DNA of 41,035 bases, from NCBI RefSeq assembly GCF_022884085.1, contig NZ_JAGGCS010000023.1, positions 1 through 41,035 of the forward strand, given 5' to 3'. The position numbers and the translations under genes were made by a program. This document shows, piece by piece, positions 1 through 8,318 of this stretch (position 1 is its first letter; every line of letters starts with the position of its first letter). Under the pieces are notes generated by a model. That model saw only the letters and a program-made list of their open reading frames with translations, ran no database searches and was not told the origin of the DNA. The stretch is from Paenirhizobium cremeum. GTDB taxonomy: Bacteria > Pseudomonadota > Alphaproteobacteria > Rhizobiales > Rhizobiaceae.

Positions 1-33
<33 letters not shown>

Positions 34-52
34 AATCCCTGTGATCCCAAGA

Positions 53-73
53 GCCCCCACCGCGGGGCCTTTT
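53..73 (+). terminator. Rho-independent terminator of the tRNA
   Basis: A short GC stem, GCCCC (53-57) with GGGGC (64-68) around a 6-base loop, is followed by C and then TTTT. It lies about 20 bases after the tRNA CCA end, where a tRNA transcript would be expected to end. Confidence 0.6.
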
Positions 74-215
74 GCGTTCCTGAACGCCATACACACTCTG
101 AACGACGGGGATCATCTACATCCGGGCCTTCGATGGCTTCGGCGGTCTCCCCAAACGACAAATGCTTCGCTTTTACGCGCATGTCATCGGAGACCGATGC
201 ATGGCGTTCTCTTAT

Positions 216-638
216 TCACTCCGGTAGAGCATCGTCCGCGTCGCCGAGCTTCCCGTCTGCTTTCTCCTTCAGGGTATCGGCCTGTTCTTCCAGCCGCCCG
301 ATCAGTCTTCTGAGTTCCTTGTCGTCGAGATTCTCTATTCCGACAAAGGAATTCTTCGCATGGCTGCTCAGGATGAGTTCGTCGAGTTTGGCTTGCAATG
401 CTCGTCCATCTCGGTTCTGCGAATTTTGAAGAACGAAGACCATCAGGAAGGTTATGATGGTGGTCGCGGTGTTGACGATGAGCTGCCAGGTTTCCGAATA
501 GTCGAAGATTGGCCCGCTGATTGCCCACACGACGATAAGAGCCGCGGCGGTGGTAAACACGATCGGCTTGCCGGTCCATTCGGCGATGACGCCGGCAAAA
601 CTCTCGAAGATCCCTTGCTTGTTCCTTCTTTTTGACAT
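216..638 (-). CDS. Low-affinity iron permease family membrane protein
   Basis: A 140-residue protein with two predicted membrane helices (about 25-43 and 51-71) and a charged, helical C-terminal tail. The block around residues 42-77 (GPxFDYSETWQL, NTATTIITFLMVF, QNSQNRD) is typical of the low-affinity iron permease family (PF04120 as I recall it), small two-helix bacterial proteins related to part of yeast Fet4. Iron transport by the bacterial members is not well established. The start MSKRRNKQ was chosen because GGAG lies about 10 bases upstream; the open frame extends 60 residues further, but that part looks non-coding. It faces the tRNA and stands alone, with about 650 bases free upstream. 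Family call fairly sure, function less so. Confidence 0.8.
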   Translation of the reverse strand: MSKRRNKQGIFESFAGVIAEWTGKPIVFTTAAALIVVWAISGPIFDYSETWQLIVNTATTIITFLMVFVLQNSQNRDGRALQAKLDELILSSHAKNSFVGIENLDDKELRRLIGRLEEQADTLKEKADGKLGDADDALPE

Positions 639-1289
639 CGCCCAATCTCCGGCTTGAACCATTGTTGAACGCAGGAGCGGTCGGAAAGGTCCCGCGTGCG
701 CGGATGCCCGATCAGGGAGGAGGCTCAGTATCGCTTTCTCATTCCTCGAAAACGGGGACTTCCTCCCGTATCTCCTCTGAAGTACCCAATCCTTTCGTTC
801 TTGAAACGGCTTAGCCATCCGCCGGGCGTTTTCATGAGCCCGAGCTTACTTCAAAAATGGATTATTTGAATGCTGCGCGGTCAACGGCAAATGCTTGCTA
901 TCTTCACGGCTCGATCGTTCCGATCCGCTTGTGACACGAGAAATGAAGAGGTGCTGCTTTGTGACTTTCTGGAGGCTTCGATGGCCGCGCTGGCAGGCGC
1001 CAACCTCGTGTCGAGCCGGTTCCTCCAGGGAAAGGAATGCCTATGGGCAATAGGAATTCCTTCCCCGAAGAGTAGCGGCAGCCGCCTCGTGGCAACAGAC
1101 CAGCGATTTCAGCCAGCCTGCAAGCCCGCAGCGACGTCTTCGTCCTACCGTCCACCAGAAAGAGCGTTTACCGATTCGACCCGGCAGCCGAGCAAAACGG
1201 TCAGCTAATCGATGTGTGGAGGGGACGCCGCCGAGATCGAATGGCCGTTCCATAGGGATCGACGGCGCAGCGAGGAAGGTAAGGGGAAG
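639..1289. other. Non-coding stretch between iron permease gene and anchored protein gene
   Basis: No open frame here shows a recognisable domain, a good ribosome site or a convincing composition. The frames present (for example 870-1208 on plus and 904-1155 on minus) overlap each other and look like chance. The one structured element is the near-perfect hairpin at 1032-1062, listed separately. The region must hold the promoter of the minus-strand permease gene, but I see no clear -35/-10 pair. Confidence 0.5.
1032..1062. repeat. Near-perfect hairpin in non-coding DNA
   Basis: The left arm AAGGAATGCCTAT (1032-1044) and right arm ATAGGAATTCCTT (1050-1062) pair at 12 of 13 positions around the 5-base loop GGGCA. 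The right arm also contains the short palindrome GGAATTCC. No T run follows on either strand, so it is not a standard terminator. It may be a REP-like element or an RNA structure. Confidence 0.5.
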
Positions 1290-2042
1290 CTATCCGGCCG
1301 TGGTGATCAGCAGGTTGTAACGTCGGCTATCCATCATTTCCTGCTTCAGGATGACCCTGTCCAATCCGTACATGATGTATTTTTCCCGCCCGGCTCCCAT
1401 GACATTCTCGATCTCCGCCAGATCGGCGGTATCGACCTCCGGCCGGACATGCCGGACGAGCTGCATGGATTGATTGAACATTTCACCGAGATGGGAAGGG
1501 TCCAAGAGGTTGTACTTGATCCTTATGAAGCTGACCCGCCGCCCCGCCCCCCTGATCTGCAGGAAGATCGAGTTCGACGTGTCCGCAAAGGCGGTGGTTG
1601 CCGTGCATTCCCAGGCACCCCCGCTCGCCGGTGTAAAGACGGGATCGGCAGAGGGGCTGATCGATTTCAGGCCGAGGCAGGTTTCTTCGGGAGTGCGGTC
1701 AGGTGCCATCGGTAAAATGCGCACCGCATCAGAGGCCGCAAACGAGCGGGCGAGGATGGCCGGTCGGGCGGAAGAGCTCTTCGCCCGGCCTGTTTTCACA
1801 ACGGTCGTCTCCTGCCTTGGGGCAAGATCGATGTTCAGCATGGCGGCGATCCTCATGAGGTTGCGTCCGCCATTGGCGAGCAGGACGGTTGCCGTAACTG
1901 GAATCGTGAAGACAAGGAAGAAAACCAGGAACGGTGTCCAGGCCGGTTTCCGTGGTTTGCTCGGGCTATGCGCCAATGGTTCAGGCGTCATTCTGGGAAC
2001 CGCTCGATTGTCTGCCGGCCAAACTCCGGTCGGGCGATGCAT
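1290..2042 (-). CDS. Membrane-anchored protein of unknown function
   Basis: About 250 residues. A proline-rich cytoplasmic N terminus is followed by one membrane helix (about 35-56, rich in F, V, L) and a C-terminal domain of about 190 residues that should face the periplasm. Two cysteines (122 and 146) could form a disulfide. Parts such as GAWECTATTAF, SIFLQIRG and IKYNLLDPSHLGEMF look like a conserved rhizobial family, possibly what is catalogued as DUF6030, but I cannot confirm this. The open frame runs up to 2345, but that part overlaps the upstream phosphoesterase gene in another frame and is discounted. Starts at 2042 (AAGG close upstream) or 1991 are both possible. It lies 34 bases after the phosphoesterase gene on the same strand, so co-transcription is likely. 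Confidence 0.65.
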   Translation of the reverse strand: MHRPTGVWPADNRAVPRMTPEPLAHSPSKPRKPAWTPFLVFFLVFTIPVTATVLLANGGRNLMRIAAMLNIDLAPRQETTVVKTGRAKSSSARPAILARSFAASDAVRILPMAPDRTPEETCLGLKSISPSADPVFTPASGGAWECTATTAFADTSNSIFLQIRGAGRRVSFIRIKYNLLDPSHLGEMFNQSMQLVRHVRPEVDTADLAEIENVMGAGREKYIMYGLDRVILKQEMMDSRRYNLLITTAG

Positions 2043-2076
2043 GACCTTGCCCAAGGCGCATGCCGTGAGCCTTGTT

Positions 2077-2877
2077 TCATGACGGATGGAGCAGGGAGGG
2101 CACGCCCTCCGCAATCTTAAGCACCGAAAGCTTACCAGAAAGATACGCCCCTGTGTCGATGCCAATGCGCGAAGGTCCGAAATCCGGTTCCGAAACGGGA
2201 GAGTGACCGTGGATGACGGTGAGCGGCAACTGCGGTCCGGTGGCGAGGAAAGGCTCGCGGATCCAGAGCATGTCCTCGTCGGTCTGCTCTTGCAGGGGAA
2301 CGCCCGGGCGAACCCCTGCATGTACGAAGAGATAAGGGCCGACACGCAGGCTGATGGGCAAAATCTCGATCAGGGACAAATGCCGTGCGGGAATAGCCTG
2401 CGAGAGGACACGGGCCACCTCTTCCGGCCGGCCCCGGCCCCGCGTCAGCAACTCGTCGATATCGATGCCGTAGGAAAGCATTGTCTGGCGGCCGCCGAAG
2501 TCTAGCCAGTCCAGATGGTTCATCGGATCCCTGGCGAAGGCGGCGAAGATCGAATCGTGATTGCCGCACAGCGGCAGCCTGCGCATCCGCTTGTCTTGAT
2601 TGGGGCCGCTCAGATGATTGAGAACGCCGGCGGATTGTGGCCCCCGGTCGACGTAATCGCCGAGATAGATGACGAGACCCGGCGTTTCACTTGCGAGTAT
2701 GTCCTCGCGAATGCGCTCTTCCGCGGAAAGAAGTTCGTCGAGGCAGCCATGCACGTCCCCTATCGCATAAAGCGTGTAGGGCGGTAGGGCCTCGCCGAGG
2801 TCGATGCGCCGACGGCGGATGGCTGGCGCTTCCTCCTTCGGCGGAGTTCCGAAGAGTGATCTCCAGATACTAAGCAT
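2077..2877 (-). CDS. Metallophosphoesterase, serine/threonine phosphatase (PPP) type
   Basis: A 266-residue cytosolic enzyme with the full calcineurin-like metal-site set in order: GDVHG (40-44), GDYVDRG (73-79), GNHD (105-108), HAGV (186-189) and HGHSP (223-227). These residues bind two metal ions and the phosphate. The layout matches bacterial PPP-type phosphatases such as PrpA/PrpB, ApaH-like diadenosine tetraphosphatase and PrpE; the sequence alone does not settle the substrate (phosphoprotein or dinucleoside polyphosphate). It starts at ATG 2877 and is followed on the same strand by the anchored unknown protein. The protein seems intact and of usual length. Confidence 0.88.
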   Translation of the reverse strand: MLSIWRSLFGTPPKEEAPAIRRRRIDLGEALPPYTLYAIGDVHGCLDELLSAEERIREDILASETPGLVIYLGDYVDRGPQSAGVLNHLSGPNQDKRMRRLPLCGNHDSIFAAFARDPMNHLDWLDFGGRQTMLSYGIDIDELLTRGRGRPEEVARVLSQAIPARHLSLIEILPISLRVGPYLFVHAGVRPGVPLQEQTDEDMLWIREPFLATGPQLPLTVIHGHSPVSEPDFGPSRIGIDTGAYLSGKLSVLKIAEGVPSLLHPS

Positions 2878-3239
2878 TCACTCAGAAATCCCTGTTTGAC
2901 CGAACCCTGCGACGCGTCCCGTTAAATCCGGCATATCGCAGTGGAACCTCCTGCACCGCGGAGATGGCAATTCCGCGGACATGGAAACGAAGCGAGCCGA
3001 TTCCGCCGTCGTAAGGTCGAAGACGCGAAAGGAAAGCTCTGACAGAGGATGCAGGCTTCGGCAACCCGGCACGGCGCAGGAAGATGCGTGCATCGGCCGT
3101 CGTGTGGAAAGGCCATCCGGTAAATGCGCAATGAATCGAACCGGAAACAGACCGACCTCGGCTTTTCGCGAGGATCGGTCCGGTCGCGTCAGCCTCGAGA
3201 TCTTGGCGTCATCATGCCGTATGCTCTGTGTAGGAAGGG
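2878..3239. other. Non-coding stretch between phosphoesterase and pssE
   Basis: About 360 bases with no credible gene. Short overlapping frames occur in several phases but none has a ribosome site or a recognisable motif. It should contain the promoter of the minus-strand phosphoesterase gene and the 3' end of the pssDE transcript. I found no strong terminator hairpin with a T run. Confidence 0.4.
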
Positions 3240-3722
3240 TCAGGCGAGCATCTCGAGAATCGAGTTGCGCACGTAACCGCGCAGTCTCTCCGCGCTTGCG
3301 GCAACGTCATCGGATGGCTTGGCCGGATCGAGCTTCCGGTTGAGGAGGCTTTCGAGTTCCTGCTTGTTTTCGGCCACGTAGATGCCCTCGCGCCGGCGAA
3401 GCTGGGAAACGGTCGCAAGTTGATGATCGTTGCGATGTTCGCCCAGGGACGATAGCCGCGGCATCAGCACGATCGGCTTGGCATATTTGTAGGCTTTCAG
3501 CACCGTGCCGATCCCGGCATGGGAAACGATGACCGAGCAAGCCTTCAGCCTGCTGTCGAAATCCGACGCCTCGACCGTCGAACTCCACTCCATGTTTTTC
3601 GGAACATAGGTGCCGACTCCGGTCTGGGCGAAGACATCGTGCTCGAGTGAAGGCGCGAGCTCATCGATCATGCGGATCAGCCGGTCGAAGGGAAGTTGGG
3701 TGCCGACGGTGACGACGATCAT
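3240..3722 (-). CDS. pssE: PssE-like glycosyltransferase subunit (GT28 C-terminal / Alg13 type)
   Basis: 160 residues that form the sugar-nucleotide-binding half of a split GT-B glycosyltransferase. Visible features are the N-terminal strand MIVVTVGTQLPFDRL, the acceptor-side SHAGIGT and the following KPIVLMPR ... EHRNDHQ segment, typical of the GT28 C-terminal domain (Alg13, MurG, EpsF). In Rhizobium leguminosarum PssD and PssE act together as the glucuronosyltransferase adding the second sugar of the exopolysaccharide unit. Its ATG overlaps the pssD stop in the 4-base sequence ATGA, which indicates translational coupling. The open frame reaches further upstream to 3785, but that part overlaps pssD. 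The sugar transferred here is inferred, not shown. Confidence 0.85.
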   Translation of the reverse strand: MIVVTVGTQLPFDRLIRMIDELAPSLEHDVFAQTGVGTYVPKNMEWSSTVEASDFDSRLKACSVIVSHAGIGTVLKAYKYAKPIVLMPRLSSLGEHRNDHQLATVSQLRRREGIYVAENKQELESLLNRKLDPAKPSDDVAASAERLRGYVRNSILEMLA

Positions 3723-4168
3723 AGCAGCGCTCCATGATAGCTCGGACCTGTCGTATCGCTCAGATGCTCCCATTGCGTCAGCCATTTGTCGGAAAGATAG
3801 CGGGCTATTTTCCCGGACATGGATAGCTTTTCAACATTCGCGAAACTGTCGATCCAAATCGTCTTGGCACCGATGAGCTTGCCGAAGGCAATGCAGATGA
3901 TTCCCGGGGCCGCGCCGGTGGAAATGATTACCTTGGGACGACGGGAAAAGACGATGCGCGCGCATTGGCTGATACAGGTGAGGGTAAGGAGTGGACGATT
4001 GCGGTTGCAATCGGCAACCACATGACCGTCAATTTTTCCCGCCTGCTTGAGCAGTTCTGCCTTTGTGGTCACGAAGACCGGCGACATGTCTTCGAAGGCT
4101 TCCGATACGAGCAGCAATTGCTGCCAGTGACCTCCGCTGGATGCGACCGCAAGAATGGTGTTCTTCAT
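3719..4168 (-). CDS. pssD: PssD-like glycosyltransferase subunit (Alg14 type)
   Basis: 149 residues resembling Alg14, the membrane-associated partner that brings the catalytic Alg13-type subunit to a lipid-linked acceptor. The N-terminal SSGGHWQQLL (9-18) is the family's glycine-rich acceptor motif; VISTGAAPGI and DSFANVEKLS follow in the usual order. It is coupled by overlap to pssE downstream. I chose ATG 4168 because the protein then begins directly at the conserved first strand; a frame 18 residues longer exists. Together the pair would work on the cytoplasmic face of the inner membrane, adding a sugar (glucuronate in the studied case) to undecaprenyl-PP-glucose. Confidence 0.85.
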   Translation of the reverse strand: MKNTILAVASSGGHWQQLLLVSEAFEDMSPVFVTTKAELLKQAGKIDGHVVADCNRNRPLLTLTCISQCARIVFSRRPKVIISTGAAPGIICIAFGKLIGAKTIWIDSFANVEKLSMSGKIARYLSDKWLTQWEHLSDTTGPSYHGALL

Positions 4169-4992
4169 GCTCGTAACCCATGATTGGTTGATGTTGAAAT
4201 CCCGGAAGGACACACTTGGCATCCTGCAAGGAGCCGGCGTGCAAAAACCCGCATGACAGGATGACGACCGGGGTGCACAGATAGGCGAGCGACGCTCTGG
4301 ATGGAGATACGCGATAAGCCCTCCGAAACTGTTGCTCGAATCAATCGCAAAAGATCGGCCTTTTTGGGGTTATTGAAATCGGTGCGATCATTCATCGGGA
4401 AACCCACCGCGTCGCGGAAAACCGCAGCCGACCAGCCTTTCGCGCTGAACGGCTTGGGCCCCGCGGCGTTTTGCGGTTGCGGCATGTCGATGGTAACCCT
4501 CATCGTCCACTCTTTACAAAGCGAGTTACTCTCACGGCGCGTGAAGCGACCGTTTACCGTCAGGCTTTCCGAATTTTATACTAACTTTTGTTTCTCATGG
4601 ATTGGGGCTTGTCAATATGTTGCGTTGCAATATCATCTTTCATGTGAGTGCCGAAATCAGGATGTCGATAAGGTAATTTATTGATTTTACTGATTTTTAT
4701 TGGATGTGATGCCGAATTGGCCGTTGCGTGAATGCTCACGATAATAGTGTTGCAATCCCAAAAAAGGACGTTGGCGCAGGTTGTGTCCGGACTATATTTG
4801 CTGCGTCGCAGTTGATCGGGGGCTGTGCGAAAAAGAGGCAGGCGCGGCATGGAAACGGTGCGGAGTTTCCTCAGGGGTGCCATGCGAAAGGCGGTCACAA
4901 TGCACCGCTTCGAGATGGGAGAAGATGTCGGGTTTTTGTTTGGCAGAACCGGCTGAATAATGGAATGCGGCGGATATATTCGGGGCGAGTGA
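4169..4992. other. Long AT-rich divergent intergenic region, pssD / O-antigen ligase
   Basis: About 820 bases separate the divergent pssD and O-antigen-ligase-like genes. The part around 4560-4770 is clearly richer in A and T than the flanks. Open frames here (4165-4503 minus, 112 codons; 4301-4684 plus; 4581-5093 minus) lack known motifs and good ribosome sites. A candidate promoter for the plus-strand gene is at 4771-4798. The length and composition suggest either a large regulatory region or DNA left from a lost gene. Confidence 0.45.
4771..4798 (+). promoter_or_regulatory. Candidate sigma70 promoter for the O-antigen-ligase-like gene
   Basis: TTGGCG (4771-4776), a 16-base spacer and TATATT (4793-4798) resemble a -35/-10 pair. 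This would give a leader of about 190 bases before the ATG at 4993. It is a pattern match only. Confidence 0.3.
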
Positions 4993-6558
4993 ATGCGAAC
5001 AAGTGAAAGACGTCTTGCTGCGGAACCGGATAGGAAAACGGTATCGAGATCGCGGTTCACGTTTTTCCTGACAGGCGTTTTCTGGTTCAGCATCGCTGTC
5101 TGCCTCTTGAACTATGGCGCCAACGATCCGATTACCGTCGCCATGGGGACGGGGCTCGTTTATATCCTTCTTCTCTTGACGGCGATCTCGGCCGGTATTT
5201 CCGAAAATGCCCGTTTGCCGTTGTCGATCTGCCTTCTCGTGCTCCTGGCAATTCTAGCGTGGGTGTTGTTTCAGATCGCGCCATTGCCGGAAGGTTGGCC
5301 GATCCATCCCGCCTGGCTCGAAGTCCGCAAGTTGAACCCGGAGATATCAGGAAGTATCTCGGTGACGCCTGGCGACGATCTCGGCGCCTATCTCAAAATT
5401 GCTCTGCCGTTCGGGGCCTTCATGCTGTCGCTGCTCCTCTTTGGAACGGATCGGCTCGCCGAACGTGCATTGAGGCTCTATGGCATCGTTGGAGGTGTCG
5501 TCGCAATCTTTTCGATCATCCAGTTCGTCTTCTGGCCGAAGACACTGCTCTTTGTCGAAAAGGCCGCTTATCTGGACAGCCTTACCGGCTTCTTCGTCAA
5601 TCGTAATACCGCCGCCACGTTCTTCGGGATCGTCTCCCTTCTGTTGTTTGCTCTGTTGTGGCGCTCGACCAAGGACGTGCAATTCCGGCGTCTCTTCGCT
5701 GCCCTTCTTCAACCCGGGCAACAGTGGCACAAAGGCAGCGTATCAGGATGGTCGAACCTGATCTATGCCCTGCTGTTTGTGATGACCCTCCTCGCATTGG
5801 TCATGACCAAGTCGCGTGCGGGCGTTGGCGCGACCTTTGTCAGCCTATCCTTGCTGGGTATTCTGTTGGGGGCGACCCGCTACAGCCGCATGGGTACAGC
5901 AGGATTTACCCGTCGACCGGAAGGACGGTTGCTGAGGCGTCTGTGGCTCTTTGCTGGCCTGCCTTTGGTGTTTCTGGCCATTCTTGGGGTGATCGGCGGA
6001 AATGTTGTGTTGCGCGCCGATGTTCGCGGCGCGGAGGATCCGCGATTCTGCGCTCTGCCAGGGATCGCCGCGAGCGTGAGGGATCATTTCCCATGGGGGG
6101 GCGGTCTTGCCTCCTTCCAGGAGATATTTCCCGCCTATCGCAATCCTTCATGCGGTGTGTTCGGTGTTTGGGACAAGGCACACAATGTCTATCTTGAAGG
6201 CACGCTTGGCCTCGGAATCATGTTTCCGATCGCTTTGGTCATTGTCGTTGCAAGTCTGGTTTATATATTCGTTCGAGGAATCCGCGAGCGTCGCGAATAC
6301 AGGTTTGCGGGATGTCTTGGACTGGCGACGCTACTGCTCGTCGCCCTGCATTCTGCGGTGGATTTTTCGCTGCAGATTCCGGGCTTTGCCCTGGCGTTTT
6401 CTCTGATGCTCGCGCCGCTTGTGACCATATCTCTCGGCAAATCCCAGAGCACAGTTCCGCATTCCGCGTCCTCGCGTCGCGGGATGCGACGAAAGCGGAG
6501 TGCGTCCGGCGCTGCAAATCCGCCCGTTGCGGAACCTAGCCTTTTGCGAGGGGGCTGA
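4993..6558 (+). CDS. O-antigen ligase / Wzy-type polysaccharide polymerase family membrane protein
   Basis: 521 residues with about eleven or twelve hydrophobic helices and a basic, proline-containing cytoplasmic tail. The Wzy_C/O-antigen ligase signature shows as TKSRAG before a long loop, and as HNVYLEGTLGLGI (from about residue 397) followed by the last helices with LHSAVDFSLQIPG. Members of this family either polymerise lipid-linked repeat units or ligate glycans in the periplasm. With Wza- and Wzc-type genes nearby, a Wzy polymerase for exopolysaccharide is the likelier role, but the two cannot be told apart here. A GGGGCGAG ribosome site precedes the ATG. The 3' end overlaps the convergent KTSC gene by 23 bases. 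Confidence 0.85.
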   Translation: MRTSERRLAAEPDRKTVSRSRFTFFLTGVFWFSIAVCLLNYGANDPITVAMGTGLVYILLLLTAISAGISENARLPLSICLLVLLAILAWVLFQIAPLPEGWPIHPAWLEVRKLNPEISGSISVTPGDDLGAYLKIALPFGAFMLSLLLFGTDRLAERALRLYGIVGGVVAIFSIIQFVFWPKTLLFVEKAAYLDSLTGFFVNRNTAATFFGIVSLLLFALLWRSTKDVQFRRLFAALLQPGQQWHKGSVSGWSNLIYALLFVMTLLALVMTKSRAGVGATFVSLSLLGILLGATRYSRMGTAGFTRRPEGRLLRRLWLFAGLPLVFLAILGVIGGNVVLRADVRGAEDPRFCALPGIAASVRDHFPWGGGLASFQEIFPAYRNPSCGVFGVWDKAHNVYLEGTLGLGIMFPIALVIVVASLVYIFVRGIRERREYRFAGCLGLATLLLVALHSAVDFSLQIPGFALAFSLMLAPLVTISLGKSQSTVPHSASSRRGMRRKRSASGAANPPVAEPSLLRGG

Positions 6559-6733
6559 TGTGGCGCGTGTAATACCAGCCGGGTGAGTCGGCGTTGATCA
6601 GATTCTCGTACATGGAACGCGGAGCGACCAGAGACTTTGTTTCGCCGGTGCGAAGTTGAATATAAAGCAGGTGAGACCGGTCGTCATAAGACGCCGAAGC
6701 AATGAGGCGTGACTTGACTTCTGTCTTTTCCAT
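6536..6733 (-). CDS. KTSC domain protein
   Basis: A 65-residue protein of the KTSC type: SRLIASASYDDRSHLLYIQL, then the strand carrying the conserved glycine and a helix before the ending SPGWYYTRHISPL. KTSC domains are small beta-rich folds found alone or fused to RNA-linked proteins, and their function is unknown. ATG 6733 is preferred because GGGAG sits about 6 bases upstream; an ATG at 6745 gives four more residues. The gene is convergent with, and slightly overlaps, the O-antigen-ligase-like gene. Confidence 0.75.
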   Translation of the reverse strand: MEKTEVKSRLIASASYDDRSHLLYIQLRTGETKSLVAPRSMYENLINADSPGWYYTRHISPLAKG

Positions 6734-6904
6734 CGACACTCCCATTTCGCCAAAAAAAGGGGTTCGTTTTCGCTAGGGTGCAAAGCACCCCCGGCTTTCC
6801 TCCAGAAGCAGCATCAGTCTCCATGGTTTACGATAGGTTGTCAATTGTCGGCGGCACCCTGCTCGTGCCTTACCTTCATGAAACTATTGAAGATACGATT
6901 CCAC

Positions 6905-6931
6905 CCGAAAAGCGGGCGATTGGCTTTTCGG
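6905..6931 (-). terminator. Hairpin just after the alginate-lyase-like gene
   Basis: A perfect 9-bp stem, CCGAAAAGC (6905-6913) with GCTTTTCGG (6923-6931), has a 9-base loop and lies 10 bases beyond the stop of the minus-strand lyase-like gene. There is no T run after the stem, only TTTT inside the arm, so its strength as a terminator is uncertain. Confidence 0.4.
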
Positions 6932-6940
6932 TAGGCTGCG

Positions 6941-8086
6941 TTATTTCGCTCCCGCAAGCCCTATCATATAGTTGTTCTTGCTCCAGTCGAAAGCAGACGC
7001 TGTGGTGCGCAATTGCGTCGTCAAGCCAGGGTCGCTAACGGAAAAATGTTGGCTGAGGGGCAGCATCCATTCCGACATCGCCCTTTCCTTCATCTGCTCC
7101 ATTCCTGTCCGTTTCGCGATCAGTTCCGGCTGCTCGAAAGCGGCGACCGAAAATCGCGCGGTGGCCGCAAGACGTTGTTCAGACACATCGGAGAGCGCCC
7201 GGTTGTTCTTATCGGCCAGCACCACCAGGATTGTCAGCGCCTTCATGGCGAAGCTCTGGTAGCTGAGAGCCCTGCCGCCGCGCGCGAGTTCCATTGGAAA
7301 GCTGCCGTCGGTGTCGCTTTCCGCAAGGCCGGTCTGCAGGACGTTCATGGCCCAGTCGAATTTGCGTTCATCCTGCGTAAGCGCTGCCGCAAGCCCGACA
7401 GCCGAAGCTCCCCAATACCGGGTATTGGCATTTCGATCGAGCCATTGGTCTTTCTTGGGGCGAGGCGGGGAAGGGGGCGTAAATTCGGAGACGATCGCGT
7501 CGCCGAGTTGATCGAGCCAGCCTTCTACCAGCTTCCGCTGGTCTGTTGTCGGTGCACCCAGCTGGAAAGCGACCGCATAGGCATCGGTGAAGGTCTTCAT
7601 ATTGAATACTGTAATCAGGATTGCCTGTCTGCGCCCCTTTGGATCGTTGTCGTCGAGATTGCCGAGCAGCGCATGCGCTTTGGCCCAAACCGCAAGTTGG
7701 CGCATAATGCAGGGACCGATTCGCCCACGGTCGCCAGGGGAATTTATGGCACGCCGGATCATGAGTTTTAGAGACGCCGCGGCATCGTCGATCGGTTTGT
7801 TGCGTTTGACATAGGCCGCCATCGCTTCCTTATCGACGACGGACTGGGTCGGTCCGGGCTTGTAGAAGGTACCGATATTCGACATGTCCACCATCGGCGG
7901 AACAGGTTTGCTGCAGACGAAGGGTTCGTCGTACCGTTCGGACGTGGGAGGAATTTCAGAAAGCACGAGCGGATAGCGTAAGTCGCCGGCATGGGAAGGG
8001 ATAGCCGTCGACCAGAGGGACAGCCCGATCGCGCATGCCGCAAACCTCCGCAGGAACCTGCCAAACTTCGAAGAGGCTGTTTTCAC
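6941..8086 (-). CDS. Secreted alginate-lyase-like protein (PL5-type fold)
   Basis: 381 residues starting at GTG 8086 with AAAGGGCG upstream. A signal peptide with a hydrophobic core (about 15-30) and cleavage near SHA-GD (31-35) sends it to the periplasm. The alpha-helical body resembles the AlgL family: NANTRYWGASAV (219-230) corresponds to the NNHSYW catalytic segment, and DGSFPMELARGGRALSYQ (260-277) to the conserved DGxLPLELxRGxRALxYH segment. In AlgL the histidine of NNH acts in catalysis; here that position seems to be threonine, while the arginine and tyrosine of the second motif remain. It could be a lyase with altered chemistry, or a glycan-binding or scaffold protein. Being inside a polysaccharide locus, it may trim or bind the exported polymer during passage through the periplasm. 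Confidence 0.75.
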   Translation of the reverse strand: MKTASSKFGRFLRRFAACAIGLSLWSTAIPSHAGDLRYPLVLSEIPPTSERYDEPFVCSKPVPPMVDMSNIGTFYKPGPTQSVVDKEAMAAYVKRNKPIDDAAASLKLMIRRAINSPGDRGRIGPCIMRQLAVWAKAHALLGNLDDNDPKGRRQAILITVFNMKTFTDAYAVAFQLGAPTTDQRKLVEGWLDQLGDAIVSEFTPPSPPRPKKDQWLDRNANTRYWGASAVGLAAALTQDERKFDWAMNVLQTGLAESDTDGSFPMELARGGRALSYQSFAMKALTILVVLADKNNRALSDVSEQRLAATARFSVAAFEQPELIAKRTGMEQMKERAMSEWMLPLSQHFSVSDPGLTTQLRTTASAFDWSKNNYMIGLAGAK

Positions 8087-8318
8087 TCGATTCGCCCTTT
8101 TGCTTGACGTGGAAAGACCTTGGACTTCCGGATCGTTTCGTCGGCAGCATAGTGTCGAAACGAGACATTATCTTGTCAAGCAATGAAGAGAGCGCCTCTT
8201 TGCTGCATATCAGGAAGGACGCCGATGACCCGCGTTTTCCGCGTCCTCTTGTTCGTTGGCCCGCTCATGAGGGCTCCAGCCCGATCCTGCCCAGAATTGG
8301 ACGAGGCTCCGAAAGCGG

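Noticed and set aside
870..1208. Plus-strand 112-codon frame in the first large gap.
   Set aside because: Overlaps two minus-strand frames of similar length, has no recognisable domain and no ribosome site.
4165..4503. A 112-codon minus-strand frame upstream of pssD that might be a small gene.
   Set aside because: No motif, no good ribosome site, and it overlaps a competing plus-strand frame; composition not clearly coding.
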